A stretch of DNA of 64,000 bases from Amphiura filiformis (Eukaryota; Echinodermata; Ophiuroidea; Amphilepidida; Amphiuridae), in NCBI RefSeq assembly GCF_039555335.1, contig NC_092642.1, forward strand, positions 10,488,752 to 10,552,751, in the 5' to 3' direction. The position numbers and the translations under genes are program-made. The number at the start of each line of letters is the position of its first letter. The first letter of the stretch is position 1. This document shows positions 28,482 to 43,400 of the stretch, piece after piece. Below the pieces are notes generated by a model. The model saw only the letters and a list, made by a program, of their open reading frames with translations. It was not told the DNA's origin and did not search any database.

Positions 28482-31400
28482 CTGAAAGACATTAAGATCA
28501 CAAGTGCAAAGAACATCTGATCAAGACGAAAGTTAAGCTGCTAAAATAATAATTTATTACCAGATATATGATACCCCGGTATTTGAATTTTATCTTACCT
28601 TTTGTGTAATACCTGTCACACAATAAAAATAATAATTATTATTAGTAATAATTAGTAGTAATTATTAGTAGTAATTATTAGTAGTAATTATTAGTAGTAA
28701 TTATTAGTAGTAATTATTATTAATTATTATTAATTATTATTATTAGTAGTAGTAATTATTAATTATTATTAATTATTATTAGTAGTAATTATTAGTAATA
28801 ATTATTAATAATTCCATCTCAACACAAAATTAATACATAAATTTTTGGTCACAATCTTTATCTGGAGACCGAAAATTTGAGGTAACATCAACTAATTTTG
28901 AGTTGATATCATATGTTAAATTAATTAATTATGAAGTGTACCAAACCAGATGAACTTTCATGCAGGTATCTTCTTCTTTGGGCCATCTTTATCACCAGAC
29001 ATGATACTTGTGTTTTATCTTACCTGTCCTATGAGTTCCCTTTGTGTGAGAGGCATCTTCTTCTTTGGGTCATCTTTATCACCAGACATGACACTTGTGT
29101 TTTATCTTACCTGTCCTATGAGTTCCCTTTGTGTGAGAGGCATCTTCTTCTTTGGGTCATCTTTATCACCAGACATGATACTTGTGTTTTATCTTACCTG
29201 TCCTATGAGTTCCCTTTGTGTGAGAGGCATCTTCTTCTTTGGGTCATCTTTATCACCAGACATGATACTTGTGTTTTATCTTACCTGTCCTATGAGTTCC
29301 CTTTGTGTGAGAGGCATCTTCTTCTTTGGGTCATCTTTATCACCAGACATGATACTTGTGTTTTATCTTACCTGTCCTATGAGTTCCCTTTGTGTGAGAG
29401 GTATCTTCTTCTTTGGGTCATCTTTATCACCAGACATGATACTTGTGTTTTATCTTACCTGTCCTATGAGTTCCCTTTGTGTGAGAGGTATCTTCTTCTT
29501 TGGGTCATCTTTATCACCAGACATGATACTTGTGTTTTATCTTACCTGTCCTATGAGTTCCCTTTGTGTGAGAGGCATCTTCTTCTTTGGGTCATCTTTA
29601 TCACCAGATATGACACTTGTGTTTTATCTTACCTGTCCTATGAGTTCCCTTTGTGTGAGAGGTATCTTCTTCTTTGGGTCATCTTTATCACCAGACATGA
29701 TACTTGTGTTTTATCTTACCTGTCCTATGAGTTCCCTTTGTGTGAGAGGTATCTTCTTCTTTGGGCCATCTTTATCACCAGACATGATACTTGTGTTTTA
29801 TCTTACCTGTCCTATGAGTTCCCTTTGTGTGAGAGTTATCTTCTTCTTTGGGTCATCTTTATCACCAGACATGATACTTGTGTTTTATCTTACCTGTGCT
29901 ATGAGTTCCCTTTGTGTGAGAGGTATCTTCTTCTTTGGGTCATCTTTATCACCAGACATGATACTTGTGTTTTATCTTACCTGTCCTATGAGTTCCCTTT
30001 GTGTGAGAGGTATCTTCTTCTTTGGGTCATCTTTATCACCAGACATGATACTTGTGTTTTATCTTACCTGTCCTATGAGTTCCCTTTGTGTGAGAGGCAT
30101 CTTCTTCTTTGGGTCATCTTTATCACCAGACATGATACTTGTGTTTTATCTTACCTGTCCTATGAGTTCCCTTTGTGAGAGGCATCTTCTTCTTTGGGTC
30201 ATCTTTTTATCACCAGATATGATACTTGTGTTTTATCTTACCTGTCCTATGAGTTCCCTTTGTGTGAGAGGCATCTTCTTCTTTGGGCCATCTTTATCAC
30301 CAGACATGATACTTGTGTTTTATCTTACCTGTCCTATGAGTTCCCTTTGTGTGAGAGGCATCTTCTTCTTTGGGTCATCTTTATCACCAGATATGATACT
30401 TGTGTTTTATCTTACCTGTCCTATGAGTTCCCTTTGTGTGAGAGGCATCTTCTTCTTTGGGCCATCTTTATCACCAGACATGATACTTGTGTTTTATCTT
30501 ACCTGTCCTATGAGTTCCCTTTGTGTGAGAGGCATCTTCTTCTTTGGGCCATCTTTATCACCAGACATGATACTTGTGTTTTATCTTACCAGTCCTATGA
30601 GTTCCCTTTGTGTGAGAGGCATCTTCTTCTTTGGGTCATCTTTATCACCAGACATGATACTTGTGTTTTATCTTACCTGTCCTATGAGTTCCCTTTGTGT
30701 GAGAGGTATCTTCTTTTTTGGGTCATCTTTATCACCAGACATGATACTTGTGTTTTATCTTACCTGTCCTATGAGTTCCCTTTGTGTGAGAGGCATCTTC
30801 TTCTTTGGGTCATCTTTATCACCAGACATGATACTTGTGTTTTATCTTACCTGTCCTATGAGTTCCCTTTGTGTGAGAGGCATCTTCTTCTTTGGGTCAT
30901 CTTTATCACCAGACATGATACTTGTGTTTTATCTTACCTGTCCTATGAGTTCCCTTTGTGTGAGAGGTATCTTCTTCTTTGGGTCATTTTTATCACCAGA
31001 CATGATACTTGTGTTTTATCTTACCTGTCCTATGAGTTCCCTTTGTGTGAGAGGTATCTTCTTCTTTGGGTCATCTTTATCACCAGACATGATACTTGTG
31101 TTTTATCTTACCTGTCCTATGAGTTCCCTTTTGTGAGAGGTATCTTCTTCTTTGGGTCATCTTTATCACCAGACATGATACTTGTGTTTTATCTTACCTG
31201 TCCTATGAGTTCCCTTTGTGTGAGAGGCATCTTCTTCTTTGGGCCATCTTTATCACCAGACATGATACTTGTGTTTTATCTTACCTGTCCTATGAGTTCC
31301 CTTTGTGTGAGAGGTATCTTCTTCTTTGGGTCATCTTTATCACCAGACATGATACTTGTGTTTTATCTTACCTGTCCTATGAGTTCCCTTTGTGTGAGAG

Positions 31401-34400
31401 GTATCTTCTTCTTTGGGTCATCTTTATCACCAGACATGATACTTGTGTTTTATCTTACCTGTCCTATGAGTTCCTTTGTGTGAGAGGCATCTTCTTCTTT
31501 GGGTCATCTTTATCACCAGACATGATACTTGTGTTTTATCTTACCTGTCCTATGAGTTCAGCTTGTGTGAGAGGTATCTTCTTCTTTGGGCCATCATTTA
31601 CAGAGTCATCTCCTGTCTCTGCAGCGTCCATCATTAACTGAAGAAAATCCTTTTTCTGCAAAATAATTCCACATTTCAAATAAGCTTAATTATAAATAAG
31701 TTTACCTACAATAAGGTTCCTATAATATAGATTCAATGATAGAAAATGTATATCATTATCCATGTTTTTTTTTTTGGGGTGCTAAAATTAAACCAGTTTA
31801 ATGTTGCAAAATACTGAAATACAAACTAAACAACCATGGTCAACAATACTCAAATATAAGTTCATACGTGCTGGTGATGTCAATATTGTACATATATATA
31901 TATATATATATACTGGAAAATCCACAAAGGTATTAGCCAAGGATGATAGAGAGTACCCCCGTTTAGTGCGGGAGGCCATCCAGATCAAGAAGAAATCGCC
32001 AGAACTAAATCCCGATCAAGACATGACATACCGTAAACGTTCGCCTAATGGCGCAATGGGTTCCCTTGACATAAGTGGAATTTTAAGCACAACCTATAAG
32101 TGCCCTCCCGAAAAAAATTCCCACCAGCAAATAAGGGCACGGAACTTAAATTCTTGTTGGGATATCAGAGGAGGGAGCTCTCTATTTGCACATGAAATTT
32201 AACCCAAAGCCAAAGGAGCCCAGATCGCCATTAGCTTAACGTTTACTGATATAATAATAAAATTATTTGTCTATTGATCGCTTGCTGATTGTTTGATGGT
32301 GCAGAATATATTTATACATAAATTACTGATAACTCCCATAAAATCTTCATGTGACTGATTACTGAAACACATACCCCAGTTCCTCCACTCTCTGTCCTTA
32401 ATTCAATGGCTTTTCTGACACAATTAGCAAAGAAATCCAGGTTTTCCTTCGGTACCATATCAAATACTCTGAATTTGTTGAGCAATGGGGATAGGAATGG
32501 AAACAATACTGCAAGTCAAAAAGGTGATAAGAACAGTTTGTAACCTATGATTTACAAAGTGCACATGAAAAAATACCATACCCTATAACTATTTTAACAC
32601 CACAGAATGTATATTCGTACTTTTTTGGTGGTATTTATATCGAACATAGTTATATAAGTTATATAGTAATGTGAAAGTAGTATTTCTAGTATTTGAGCGT
32701 GCACATATTATCTAAAATCTATTGTTTAGCGTGCGGGTTTTAGATAATGTATTGTTTAGCGTGCAGGTTTATATAAACATGCACGCGAAGTAGTTCGCGA
32801 AAATAATGCACGGGAGAAGAATACATAACGATGAATAGAAACGGACACTATAGAAGTATATTGTGCGATAATTACAAATCCACAAGCATTAATACACATA
32901 GGCTAGCCGACTTCACCAATTGTTACTAATAAATCACAAGATGGTCAAACCCAACTTTTCTTAACTAGAAATGCAACATAAATGTTGGTGTCACAGGTCC
33001 TATTTCCAACTTTTAGTATGCAGAAAGTACAAAAAAAATACATAAAAGAAAGAATACATAATTGAAGGTGGCCCCTGGAAATTAAAAAATGATGATTTCC
33101 AAGAGTCATGTTGTGTATTGTTGTTGTATATAATAAATGAAACTGTTATATGAATGAAAAAGAAGACTTATTTGTATAGCCCCACAACTATTGCTATGAA
33201 CTGATTGGGTCATATGAAGAAAATATTATCTCTTTTTAAGGCAAATTATAAAAATTAAAATAAACATCTCTATGGCACTGGCATTGGTGGCGTTAGAGAT
33301 CTTTATCACTTTGGACCACAATGGCCTCATCCCAATGGCATAGTTCAATAATTTCAATTAAACAATAATAGTGCAAAATTTGACCTCAAGTTACAGAGAA
33401 TAAGTTTTTGTACACAAATTTTCAAAGGTCATTCAATGAATGTGCAAATGTATTGAGGATAAAGGACTGTGCCTTGATAGATGAGCATGTTTTGGATCCT
33501 AGTGTATGGCAATACTCACTCCTAAGGATAAATCCAATGTTCTTCAAGTCCATATTAATTAACTTTTTGGTGTGATGCAGGAATACATCATCTGGATCTC
33601 TCTGACAGTCTGATTCTAACCCATAAGCACAGCATGCAACAATGTCAAGAACATAGGATCCAAAAACTCTGGAAAGTTTAAAAAAAGAGAATGAATATTT
33701 ATCATAGTGCTGTTAGATATTAAAAGCGCTTCTTTATTTACTACCAAAAAAGCCCCCACCTCAGCTCACTTTTTGAAACTTGGTCCCATTTGTAAGAGGT
33801 ACTGATTTAAGCTTAATCATTATCGAGCAAACTGACATATGAACATTTTGAGAGAGAAATAAATCAGGACTCAGCATGGATTGAACCATGGTCGCTGGAT
33901 TACTGGTCCAGGTCAGTCTTATCCCTGCTGAGGGGGCGTGGCCTAGTGGTTAAGGCATTGGATTGTGAATCCAAGGGTTGAGGATTCGAATCCCGGGTCC
34001 GCCTGAGCTCGGCTGGCTCCTTGTGTCCTTGAGCAAGGCACTTCACTCTACTTGCTAGTGCTTCGGAGGGCACTTTAAGCCGTCGGTCCCGTGTACATGT
34101 ATATTTTCTCACATTAATGCAGTGTGCACATTAAAGAACGTCACAGGCTATCCGAAAAAGAGCAGGGGATCATCCAGGTACTGTTGACTGTACATCAAAA
34201 ATACACTCATCTACTCTAGGTTCCAGAGTAAAAATAAGTACAGCTTGTCTGTACTTGAGTGCGATAATACTCATACATATGAGGGAGGCAGTAATATGGA
34301 AGAAGAAGGTGAAGCACATCCTTCCAAGAATCCTTCTTCATTATTTACTATTTATCAACTTAAAACATTTCCAGAAGTGTTATGTATCTTTTATGTGCAG

Positions 34401-37400
34401 ATGCGATATTAATTTGTAAGCTTTCTGGAATGACCAGAAAGGTTATTATCTTGTTCTTGCATGGTAAACCTATAGCCTGTATATGTTTTGTTTCATAATA
34501 TTAGTTTCATGATTAATGATTGAATTATATGAATATAACAAGTAGGCATGTAAGCACTGATTTGCTGTTCATGTTCAAAATGTGACAAAGTTTCAAAATT
34601 GACTATTGGGCTTTTTAACTTGCAGCTTTTTATACATTGTCAACATTTTTGGGTAGATTTCTGTTCTTTTTATCATGTAGCCAAACAGCTCTACGCTTGG
34701 AAAGTCATCAGGTTTTGAAGAATAAAATGAAAAATAGATGTTTGAAAACTTTATCAGTAATTTATTTTTGAAACTGGCTGGTCACAGCTACTGCGTAACT
34801 CTAATATACTTGGTAAACTCTGATGTGCATTATTGTAGTTTTGTTTATTTTTTTCTTCTCTTAGGATTTTTAAGGGGATGGATGACCCCATGTAAAAATT
34901 TAGGGGGAGGGGGAAGGGTCCCCTCCACCTCCCCATCCTATAGGCACTCAACCTTTATGTTGCTAGGGGTGATTGGTGGCCATTTTAGTCAGAAGTACAA
35001 TTTATTTGATGAAATACTGTAGAAATTTATATATTACATAATAAGAACATTCGATCTAGAGAGACTTACTCTTTAGAGTCAAAACTTTTTCCCTCCTTGT
35101 TCTTTTCATCCAAAATTTCCATCAAGATATCACATTTACTATTCATAGCAGGTACCATCTGAAAATAATAACATGCAAATATGTAAATACATGTATGGAC
35201 CTGCTACTATTTACAACCATACTGATGCATCTATTTACGGGTAACTTTTATGGGAGAAATGTACATAATGCACACAAAAATAACTGTAATGTCCCCACAA
35301 GGAATGATGTTTATGGATGTTAATTTTTGGAATGCATCCATAAATCCAACCACACTTTTAGCATGCATCCATAATCCAAACTAACTTTTAGCATGCATCC
35401 ATAATCCAAACTAACTTTTAGCATGCATCCATAATCCAAACTAACTTTTAGTATGCATCCATAATCCAAACTAACTTTTAGTATGCATCCATAATCCAAA
35501 CTAACTTTAAGTATGCATCCATAATCCAAACTAACTTTTAGTATGCATCCATAATCCAAACTAACTTTTAGTATGCATCCATAATCCAAACTAACTTTTA
35601 GTATGCATCCATAATCCAAACTAACTTTTAGTATGCATCCATAATCCAAACTAACTTTTAGTATGCATCCATAATCCAAACTAACTTTTAGTATGCATCC
35701 ATAATCCAAACTAACTTTTAGTATGCATCCATAATCCAAACTAACTTTTAGTATGCATCCATAATCCAAACTAACTTTTAGTATGCATCCATAATCCAAA
35801 CTAACTTTTAGTATGCATCCATAATCCAAACTAACTTTTAGTATGCATCCATAATCCAAACTAACTTTTAGTATGCATCCATAATCCAAACTAACTTTTA
35901 GTATGCATCCATAATCCAAACTAACTTTTAGTATGCATCCATAATCCAAACTAACTTTTAGTATGCATCCATAATCCAAACTAACTTTTAGTATGCATCC
36001 ATAATCCAAACTAACTTTTAGTATGCATCCATTATCCAAACTAACTTTTAGTATGCATCCATAATCCAAACTAACTTTTAGTATGCATCCATAATCCAAA
36101 CTAACTTTTAGTATGCATCCATAATCCAAACTAACTTTTAGTATGCATCCATAATCCAAACTAACTTTTAGTATGCATCCATAATCCAAACTAACTTTTA
36201 GTATGCATCCATAATCCAAACTAACTTTTAGTATGCATCCATAATCCAAACTAACTTTAGTATGCATCCATAATCCAAACTAACTTTTAGTATGCATCCA
36301 TAATCCAAACTAACTTTTAGTATGCATCCATAATCCAAACTAACTTTTAGTATGCATCCATAATCCAAACTAACTTTTAGTATGCATCCATAATCCAAAC
36401 TAACTTTTAGTATGCATCCATAATCCAAACTAACTTTTAGTATGCATCCATAATCCAAACTAACTTTTAGTATGCATCCATAATCCAAACTAACTTTTAG
36501 TATGCATCCATAATCCAAACTAACTGTTAGTATGCATCCATAATCCAAACTAACTTTTAGTATGCATCCATAATCCAAACTAACTTTTAGTATGCATCCA
36601 TAATCCAAACTAACTTTTAGTATGCATCCATAATCCAAACTAACTTTTAGTATGCATCCATAATCCAAACTAACTTTTAGTATGCATCCATAATCCAAAC
36701 TAACTTTTAGTATGCATCCATAATCCAAACTAACTTTTAGTATGCATCCATAATCCAAACTAACTTTTAGTATGCATCCATAATCCAAACTAACTTTTAG
36801 TATGCATCCATAATCCAAACTAACTTTTAGTATGCATCCATAATCCAAACTAACTTTTAGTATGCATCCATAATCCAAACTAACTTTTAGTATGCATCCA
36901 TATTCCAAACTAACTTTTAGTATGCATCCATAATCCAAACTAACTTTTAGTATGCATCCATAATCCAAACTAACTTTTAGTATGCATCCATAATCCAAAC
37001 TAACTTTTAGTATGCATCCATAATCCAAACTAACTTTTAGTATGCATCCATAATCCAAACTAACTTTTAGTATGCATCCATAATCCAAACTAACTTTTAG
37101 TATGCATCCATAATCCAAACTAACTTTTATTATGCATCCATAATCCAAACTAACTTTTAGTATGCATCCATAATCCAAACTAACTTTTAGTATGCATCCA
37201 TAATCCAAACTAACTTTTAGTATGCATCCATAATCCAAACTAACTTTTAGTATGCATCCATAATCCAAACTAACTTTTAGTATGCATCCATAATCCAAAC
37301 TAACTTTTAGTATGCATCCATAATCCAAACTAACTTTTAGTATGCATCCATAATCCAAACTAAGTTTTAGTATGCATCCATAATCCAAACTAACTTTTAG

Positions 37401-40400
37401 TTTGCATCCATAAAACAAACTAACTTTTAGTATGTATCCATAAAATCCAAACCACCGTTTGGTATGCATCCATTATCCATATAAATCCAACCCAACATTT
37501 GGCATATATTCAAAATCATGATAATAATCCAAACCAACTTTTGGTGTGTATCCATAATCCAAACCAACTTTTGGCATGTATCCATAATCCAAACCAACTT
37601 TTAGTGTGTATCCATAATCCAAACCAACTTTTGGTGTGTATCCATAATCCAAACCAACTTTTGGTGTGTATCCATAATCCAAACCAACTTTTGGAATTTA
37701 TTTCCATAATCTAAACCAGCCTTTGGTGCATCCATATTCCAAACCAACACACCTACCCTACACTCTTCTCTACACGTTATCGAAACGTACACAGTAAGTG
37801 CAATTTATTGGATCAGAAATAAGAATCATTTGATTGACTAATTCATCTAACCAATCCTGATGAGTTTGTTCAACCACAAACAAACCTGTTTCATCTTAGA
37901 TCCACTGAACGTTGGGCTCATATAACTCCTTCCTCTCTTCCAGACTTCACCAGAAGCTTCTATTATAGTGTCGGCCATGTAGGGCATTGAAAATGATTGT
38001 AGCTGCAAATAAGACATTAAATTTAGGAGATTTTTAGAACAGCTTCATCACAAGAACTCCTTCTCTTCATTTATTGCATTTGACATGGTTCTCATAATTC
38101 CATAAACTTTCAACATGCTAGATGCCTACGGTGTCTATAAACATGCATTGTGGGGAAAATTTGGTGCACGAGTTGCTGGCAGGGTCGAACTCGTGAAAAT
38201 TTGGTCACATATACTATCATACTTGAGTGTCCTCAGATATTAATATTGATCAAATGTTCTTGAGGATTTTGACACTGTTTTTGGTTTGACTTTTAAAATT
38301 TTGGCCCAAAAATTTCAAAATGTTTGAACTTCGTTATTTTCTGCCTAAATACAACAGCGGATTAGATTAGCCTGGAAAAAATAGAGACATTGCGATTTCC
38401 AAACATACTATGGAACGTCTATGCAATCTATTCAAAGTCACTCTCCTGTGACAGGATTTTGAATAGATTGCACGGGCATTCAATACATATGCTTGGAAAT
38501 CACAGTCTCTATATTATTAAATTAATAGAGCACTAACATGCTGAAAAAGACAAACATTTTAAACTTAGGATAAATCTATGAGGCTATTTTATAAAGGTAA
38601 GTGACTTGGTGCTGTGAGACGTTTTCATTTTTTATTTGCTATAAATCCTCAGAAATTGATCAGAACATGTTAAACATGTACACTTGCTACCTTTTCTGGA
38701 CATTGGGAAAAAGAAGATATTTATTTGAAGCAAAATATTTACTCTTTTCCTCTTAAAACACATTTCCATCCTAAACAAATTTTATCGCCCCGCTTCACTG
38801 TTGTTTGATGTGATAATTTATTAATTTTTCTAACAAAACATAAATTTTCAATTCTAGACCTAGACAATACCAACAACTATACATTTGTTAGCTATTTGCA
38901 ACATAGATTTTCCCCTCTTTATCAAATTTTCCTGCCTTTTTGTATTACTTTTTATTCTATAAATTATATATTTATGTGCAGATTGAGGGCACCTTTTACA
39001 TATATTTTAAGTTTAATTCAACCCAGTTTATTCCTTTCATTTCATGATAAAATGTTGCTGCGTGGAATCACTACACCTCCTCCACAGTGAGTCTGTTACC
39101 TTCCCAGCATTGAATAAAGCTGATACCCATTTGTATGGATGGGGATAGGCAATAAGGGTGGAAAACCTTGCCTAAGTGGTCAACACCACAGAGACCTGAA
39201 CCCATGACATTGAGCTCCCTCACGATTATGATTCAAAGCCTCAGACCATTGTGCCACTGTGCCCCATATAGTCCCCATAGTCCCCATATACCCACTACTA
39301 ATTTGTTTGTAGCAGAAGTTGAAAATATATTAACAACCAACTTACAGATCTCCTTTGAAAACTTGGAAACTCTTTGATGAAAATCTGTCTGACCATATCC
39401 GCATCTGATATTACTAATGCTGGTGTTTTCCCAAAAGATATGCTGCAGAAACAAAATAACAATACACAAATAACACATGTGAATAAAATATATGTGCCCA
39501 CCACAAGACAAATAATTAAAGTGTCATGTCACTGTGCATGTTTGCTGGTGGTTACGTGACATTTCAATATTGAAAATGTGGACTTTTATACACATATCTG
39601 ACAATTATTGACATCTTGACATCGTACCTATTATCAGGGTTGGCGATTGTTTTTGATTTTTTTTTTTAATAAAAAAAATTTGATTTATTTGATTTAAATT
39701 AGATTTTTTTTTTTTTTTATCGATTTTTTTTTTTTTTTTTTTTTATTCCAAGAACTGCTATACCCCATGGAATGCTAGACATATGTGCAATCCTATCAGA
39801 TATTTACAAAAACTTAAAACATGTTTATACATGTGAAAATTTCAAAGGAAAATTTCAAAGAAAAAAATTGATTTATTTGATTTTTTTTTAATCGATTTTT
39901 TTTTTTATTACAAGAACTGCTATACCCCATGGAATGCTAGACATATGTGCAATCCTATCAGATATTTACAAAAACTTAAAACATGTTTATACATGTGAAA
40001 ATTTCAAAGAAAATTTGGTAAAATCGTTGGGAAAAACCTGTATGCACCTTGAAGATGAATTTTAAGCAATAGATAAAATGACATCATAGAGGTATTACCT
40101 AGCCGGGACACCGGCTAGGTCTTGTGATGCTATCGGATCTTTCTTCTTCTTCTTCTTCTTTCTTCTGGCAACACATTTCAAAATGCTTCTTCTCCTACAT
40201 GTTACATCCTACAATGACGTCACTTGCACATATGCATCGGCTATATCCAGTGTCTATAGGATATTCACAAATTTGGGGTCAAAGGTCATTAAGGGGTCAT
40301 TTCGTATAAAACCAAATATCTTCAAAATGCTTCTTCTCCTACATATTACATCCTACAATGACGTCACTTGCACATATGCATCGGCTATATCCAGTGCCTA

Positions 40401-43400
40401 TAAATTATTCACAGAATTTGGGTCAAAGGTCATTAAGGGGTCATTTCGGTCTGAAAGCTAAAAATATTCAAAAAATCACTGTCTTTACAAATTACATAGC
40501 AGAGTGTTGTCATTAGCACACATGCATTGCTACCAACCAAGGTCTTTGGGGTGTCTACAGTTTCGGGGTAAAAGGTCAGTAAGGGTCGCTTCCGGAAAAA
40601 AAAACAAAAATCATCAAATATGTTCATTTTTTTTTATCTCAAAACGTAACCAGACCAGAGTGATATAAACTTCATATATGCATTAGTGTTACCCGATGTA
40701 TGCACGGTATTTTTATTTTTTGGTCAAAGGTCATTTAGACGTCATTTCGGTTTTAAGCTAAGTAACTTCAAGAATTTTTATCTCCATAACTAAGCATAGT
40801 AGATTTTTTTAATTTAAACTGTAACAATGCATTTTCTCGGTGTATATGAGGGTTTTTTTATATTAGGGTCAAAGGTCATTAAGGAGGTCAAAACGTCAAA
40901 TTTGCAAAAAAATGTTTAAAATTACGGAAAAGTAGTTGTATCTCAGCCTATTAAAGACGGATTAAGCCCCTACATGCTACAGCGATGCACCATTAATGGT
41001 GTGAGATGTCCATAATAGCCGGTCAAAGGTCAAACTTTAAGTTAAGACTGACATTTCCGGCCCGGCTAGGTCCAGATCTGTAACCAGATCTAGTTTTGAT
41101 TGTATCCAAAAGGTTTAGAAGCATGAGAAATGAAGTAAAACAGTCAATTTAAGAATGAAGTTAACTTTAATTGATCAAAAATGGTAAAAATTGAAAAAGT
41201 TGATTTAAATCAGTGATTAAAAAAAATTTTTTTAATCAATTGATTTAAGGCCAGAGTAATGGAAGACACATTCGTTCACGCCCGAATTTGAGATTTCTTG
41301 ATATTTATCAACACTAACATGTATTCTTTCACTTGAAACTGACAAAATACAACTTCCTAATATTTATTATATTTTGCTTGATTTATTTCACTCTTTTCAA
41401 CTCTAAAAAGTCACATGGCTCAAGACAGCTTAGTAAATTGGCGGAAATAATGAGTCAGAAATCTTGCGAATGCGAAATATTGTGATTCTGGCAGCGATTC
41501 GGCGCCAGCGTGACGGCGCAACTCTCTGCGCGTATGTCCGGCATGATCAAAGGCGCATTGGGTATGTTGTTAACGCCAGCAAATGTGATGTAAACAAAAC
41601 AAAAATTTGCAGTGAAAAAGCCACTTAGATTTTTTAATTATTTTGTATTTTGGCGCACTAAAAGCAGACATTATAGATTCATTGGTGCAAAAAGATGCAT
41701 ATTTAGACCATGCACCAGATACAGCTTTTACAAGCGTGAAAGTCTTACCGTTTTAAAATATAAGGACGTTTTGTGCATAATTTTAACATTTTTTTACTAA
41801 AACGTCGATTTCTCAGAGTTCATTTTTGACAATATTGCACAATTTTTGTGACAAGATAAAAAAAAAAATATGCAAGCAAAAGGTAAACATTTTGCACTAT
41901 CGTTTAGAGCACATCAAAGTCTAGGGAAGGTTTTCTCATTTTTTCAAAATATTTGTTTTAAACAAAAATATACACCATTATGTGCAATTTTTAGCTTACT
42001 AGAGTGACAAAATAGTTTTGTTCACATGTTTTTGCAATATTTTGAAAAATAAGACGAATTTCAAAAAAATAAAAAAAACTTTCCCTAAGTTCATATCTCT
42101 TCTCCATGAAAAACTAACTAAAAAGTTTTTACTCCGAACGGATTTTTTTTTAACTTGTCACAAAAAAATTGGGGTAAAAAAAGTGCATTTTTGTGATTTT
42201 TTCAAAAACTTGAGATTTTTGAACAAATCTGACATCACCATGGGATTCCTTGACTCATTTCCTTTCCAAAAATGTATAGTTTTATATACTTTCGACATAC
42301 AATTAAAAAATAATGATGCTCGAAAAGGTCCATGTTCTCTCCCATTACTCTGCCCTTAAATCGTGCCAACCCTGCCTCAATGTTTTTGGCTATTTAGCAC
42401 CTTCAAATCTTACAACTGTGGACACGTGTACATATTAATAAACACAGAAAAAAATTCTGTACTTACCCATAATATTTGCCATACTTCTTTGACCATTTGT
42501 CATATGCTGGAATCATACCCTGTCCCAATAAAATAGGGGAAAATAAACCATAAACAAACATTAAGTACAATGTACATCATCTTGGTGTAGATTAGACCCG
42601 GCCCCCAACTCAACACAAAAGTTGACAAACATGAGAGTTACCAAATTGCGCAGAAAAGGGGTTATTTAGACCAGTAGCAAGGACCGCGAAATTGGCAAAC
42701 TTAGGGGGTATTTAATTTGCACTGTCCATGAAATTTGACAGTGAAATCAGCAAAATAGGGGTATTTAATTTGCACTGTCCACAAAATTTGGATAAAAGGG
42801 GTACTTGAGAAAATCCAGAAATTTTATGTCAATATTTAGTGTCATTGATAAGGGGTGTTTGAAATTCTAATCTTTGAAAATGGGTGTTTGAAATTCTGGT
42901 CATTAAAAACTACAAAAATGGGGTTGTTTTTGGCCAAATCAAGTTGTCCTTGATTTTGCATGAAAAAGGGGGGTAAATTTGATGAAAAATCATTGCAAAG
43001 GGGCCCTTTGAAATATTTGGTAACTCTCATGGTTGTCAACATTTGTGTTGAGTTGGGGCCCGTGAGATTAGACATCCAGTAAATAACATAATAAATCAAA
43101 TTCTGGAAATAAATTTTGCAACTTACATGAGACAGTTGCATCCGGGAACTTCATCTGTCACATGCCTGGGACCAAATTGAAAATCTTCCCTGTCGTTTGT
43201 CACATGACCAATCAGATGCCTAATACTTTATTGCTATACAGTTAATTTACAGCAATTTCTTATGCCCTGTGTTGCATTTTTCCTTATGAACACTGATTTG
43301 TGTCTCCACAATGATAGGGCCTACCAGTGGCGGCGCCAGGAATTTTTTCAGGGGGGCATTGAGGGGGCAAAGTGAATTTCAGGGGGGCAAAATCAATCAA

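Noticed and set aside
28964-31585. CRISPR-like repeat array
   Set aside because: There are no unique spacers between repeats, the unit is contiguous, and the genome is eukaryotic. The same applies to 35324-37745.
28931-31641. Long + strand open frames (141 to 728 codons) over the 87-bp array
   Set aside because: They arise because the unit is 29 codons long without a stop. The real coding signal is the minus-strand P450 exon 9.
35320-37469. Minus-strand decapeptide-repeat proteins (315 and 413 codons)
   Set aside because: A 30-base satellite always leaves frames open when the unit lacks stops. It lies within a P450 intron and has no signal peptide, promoter or non-repeat coding flank.
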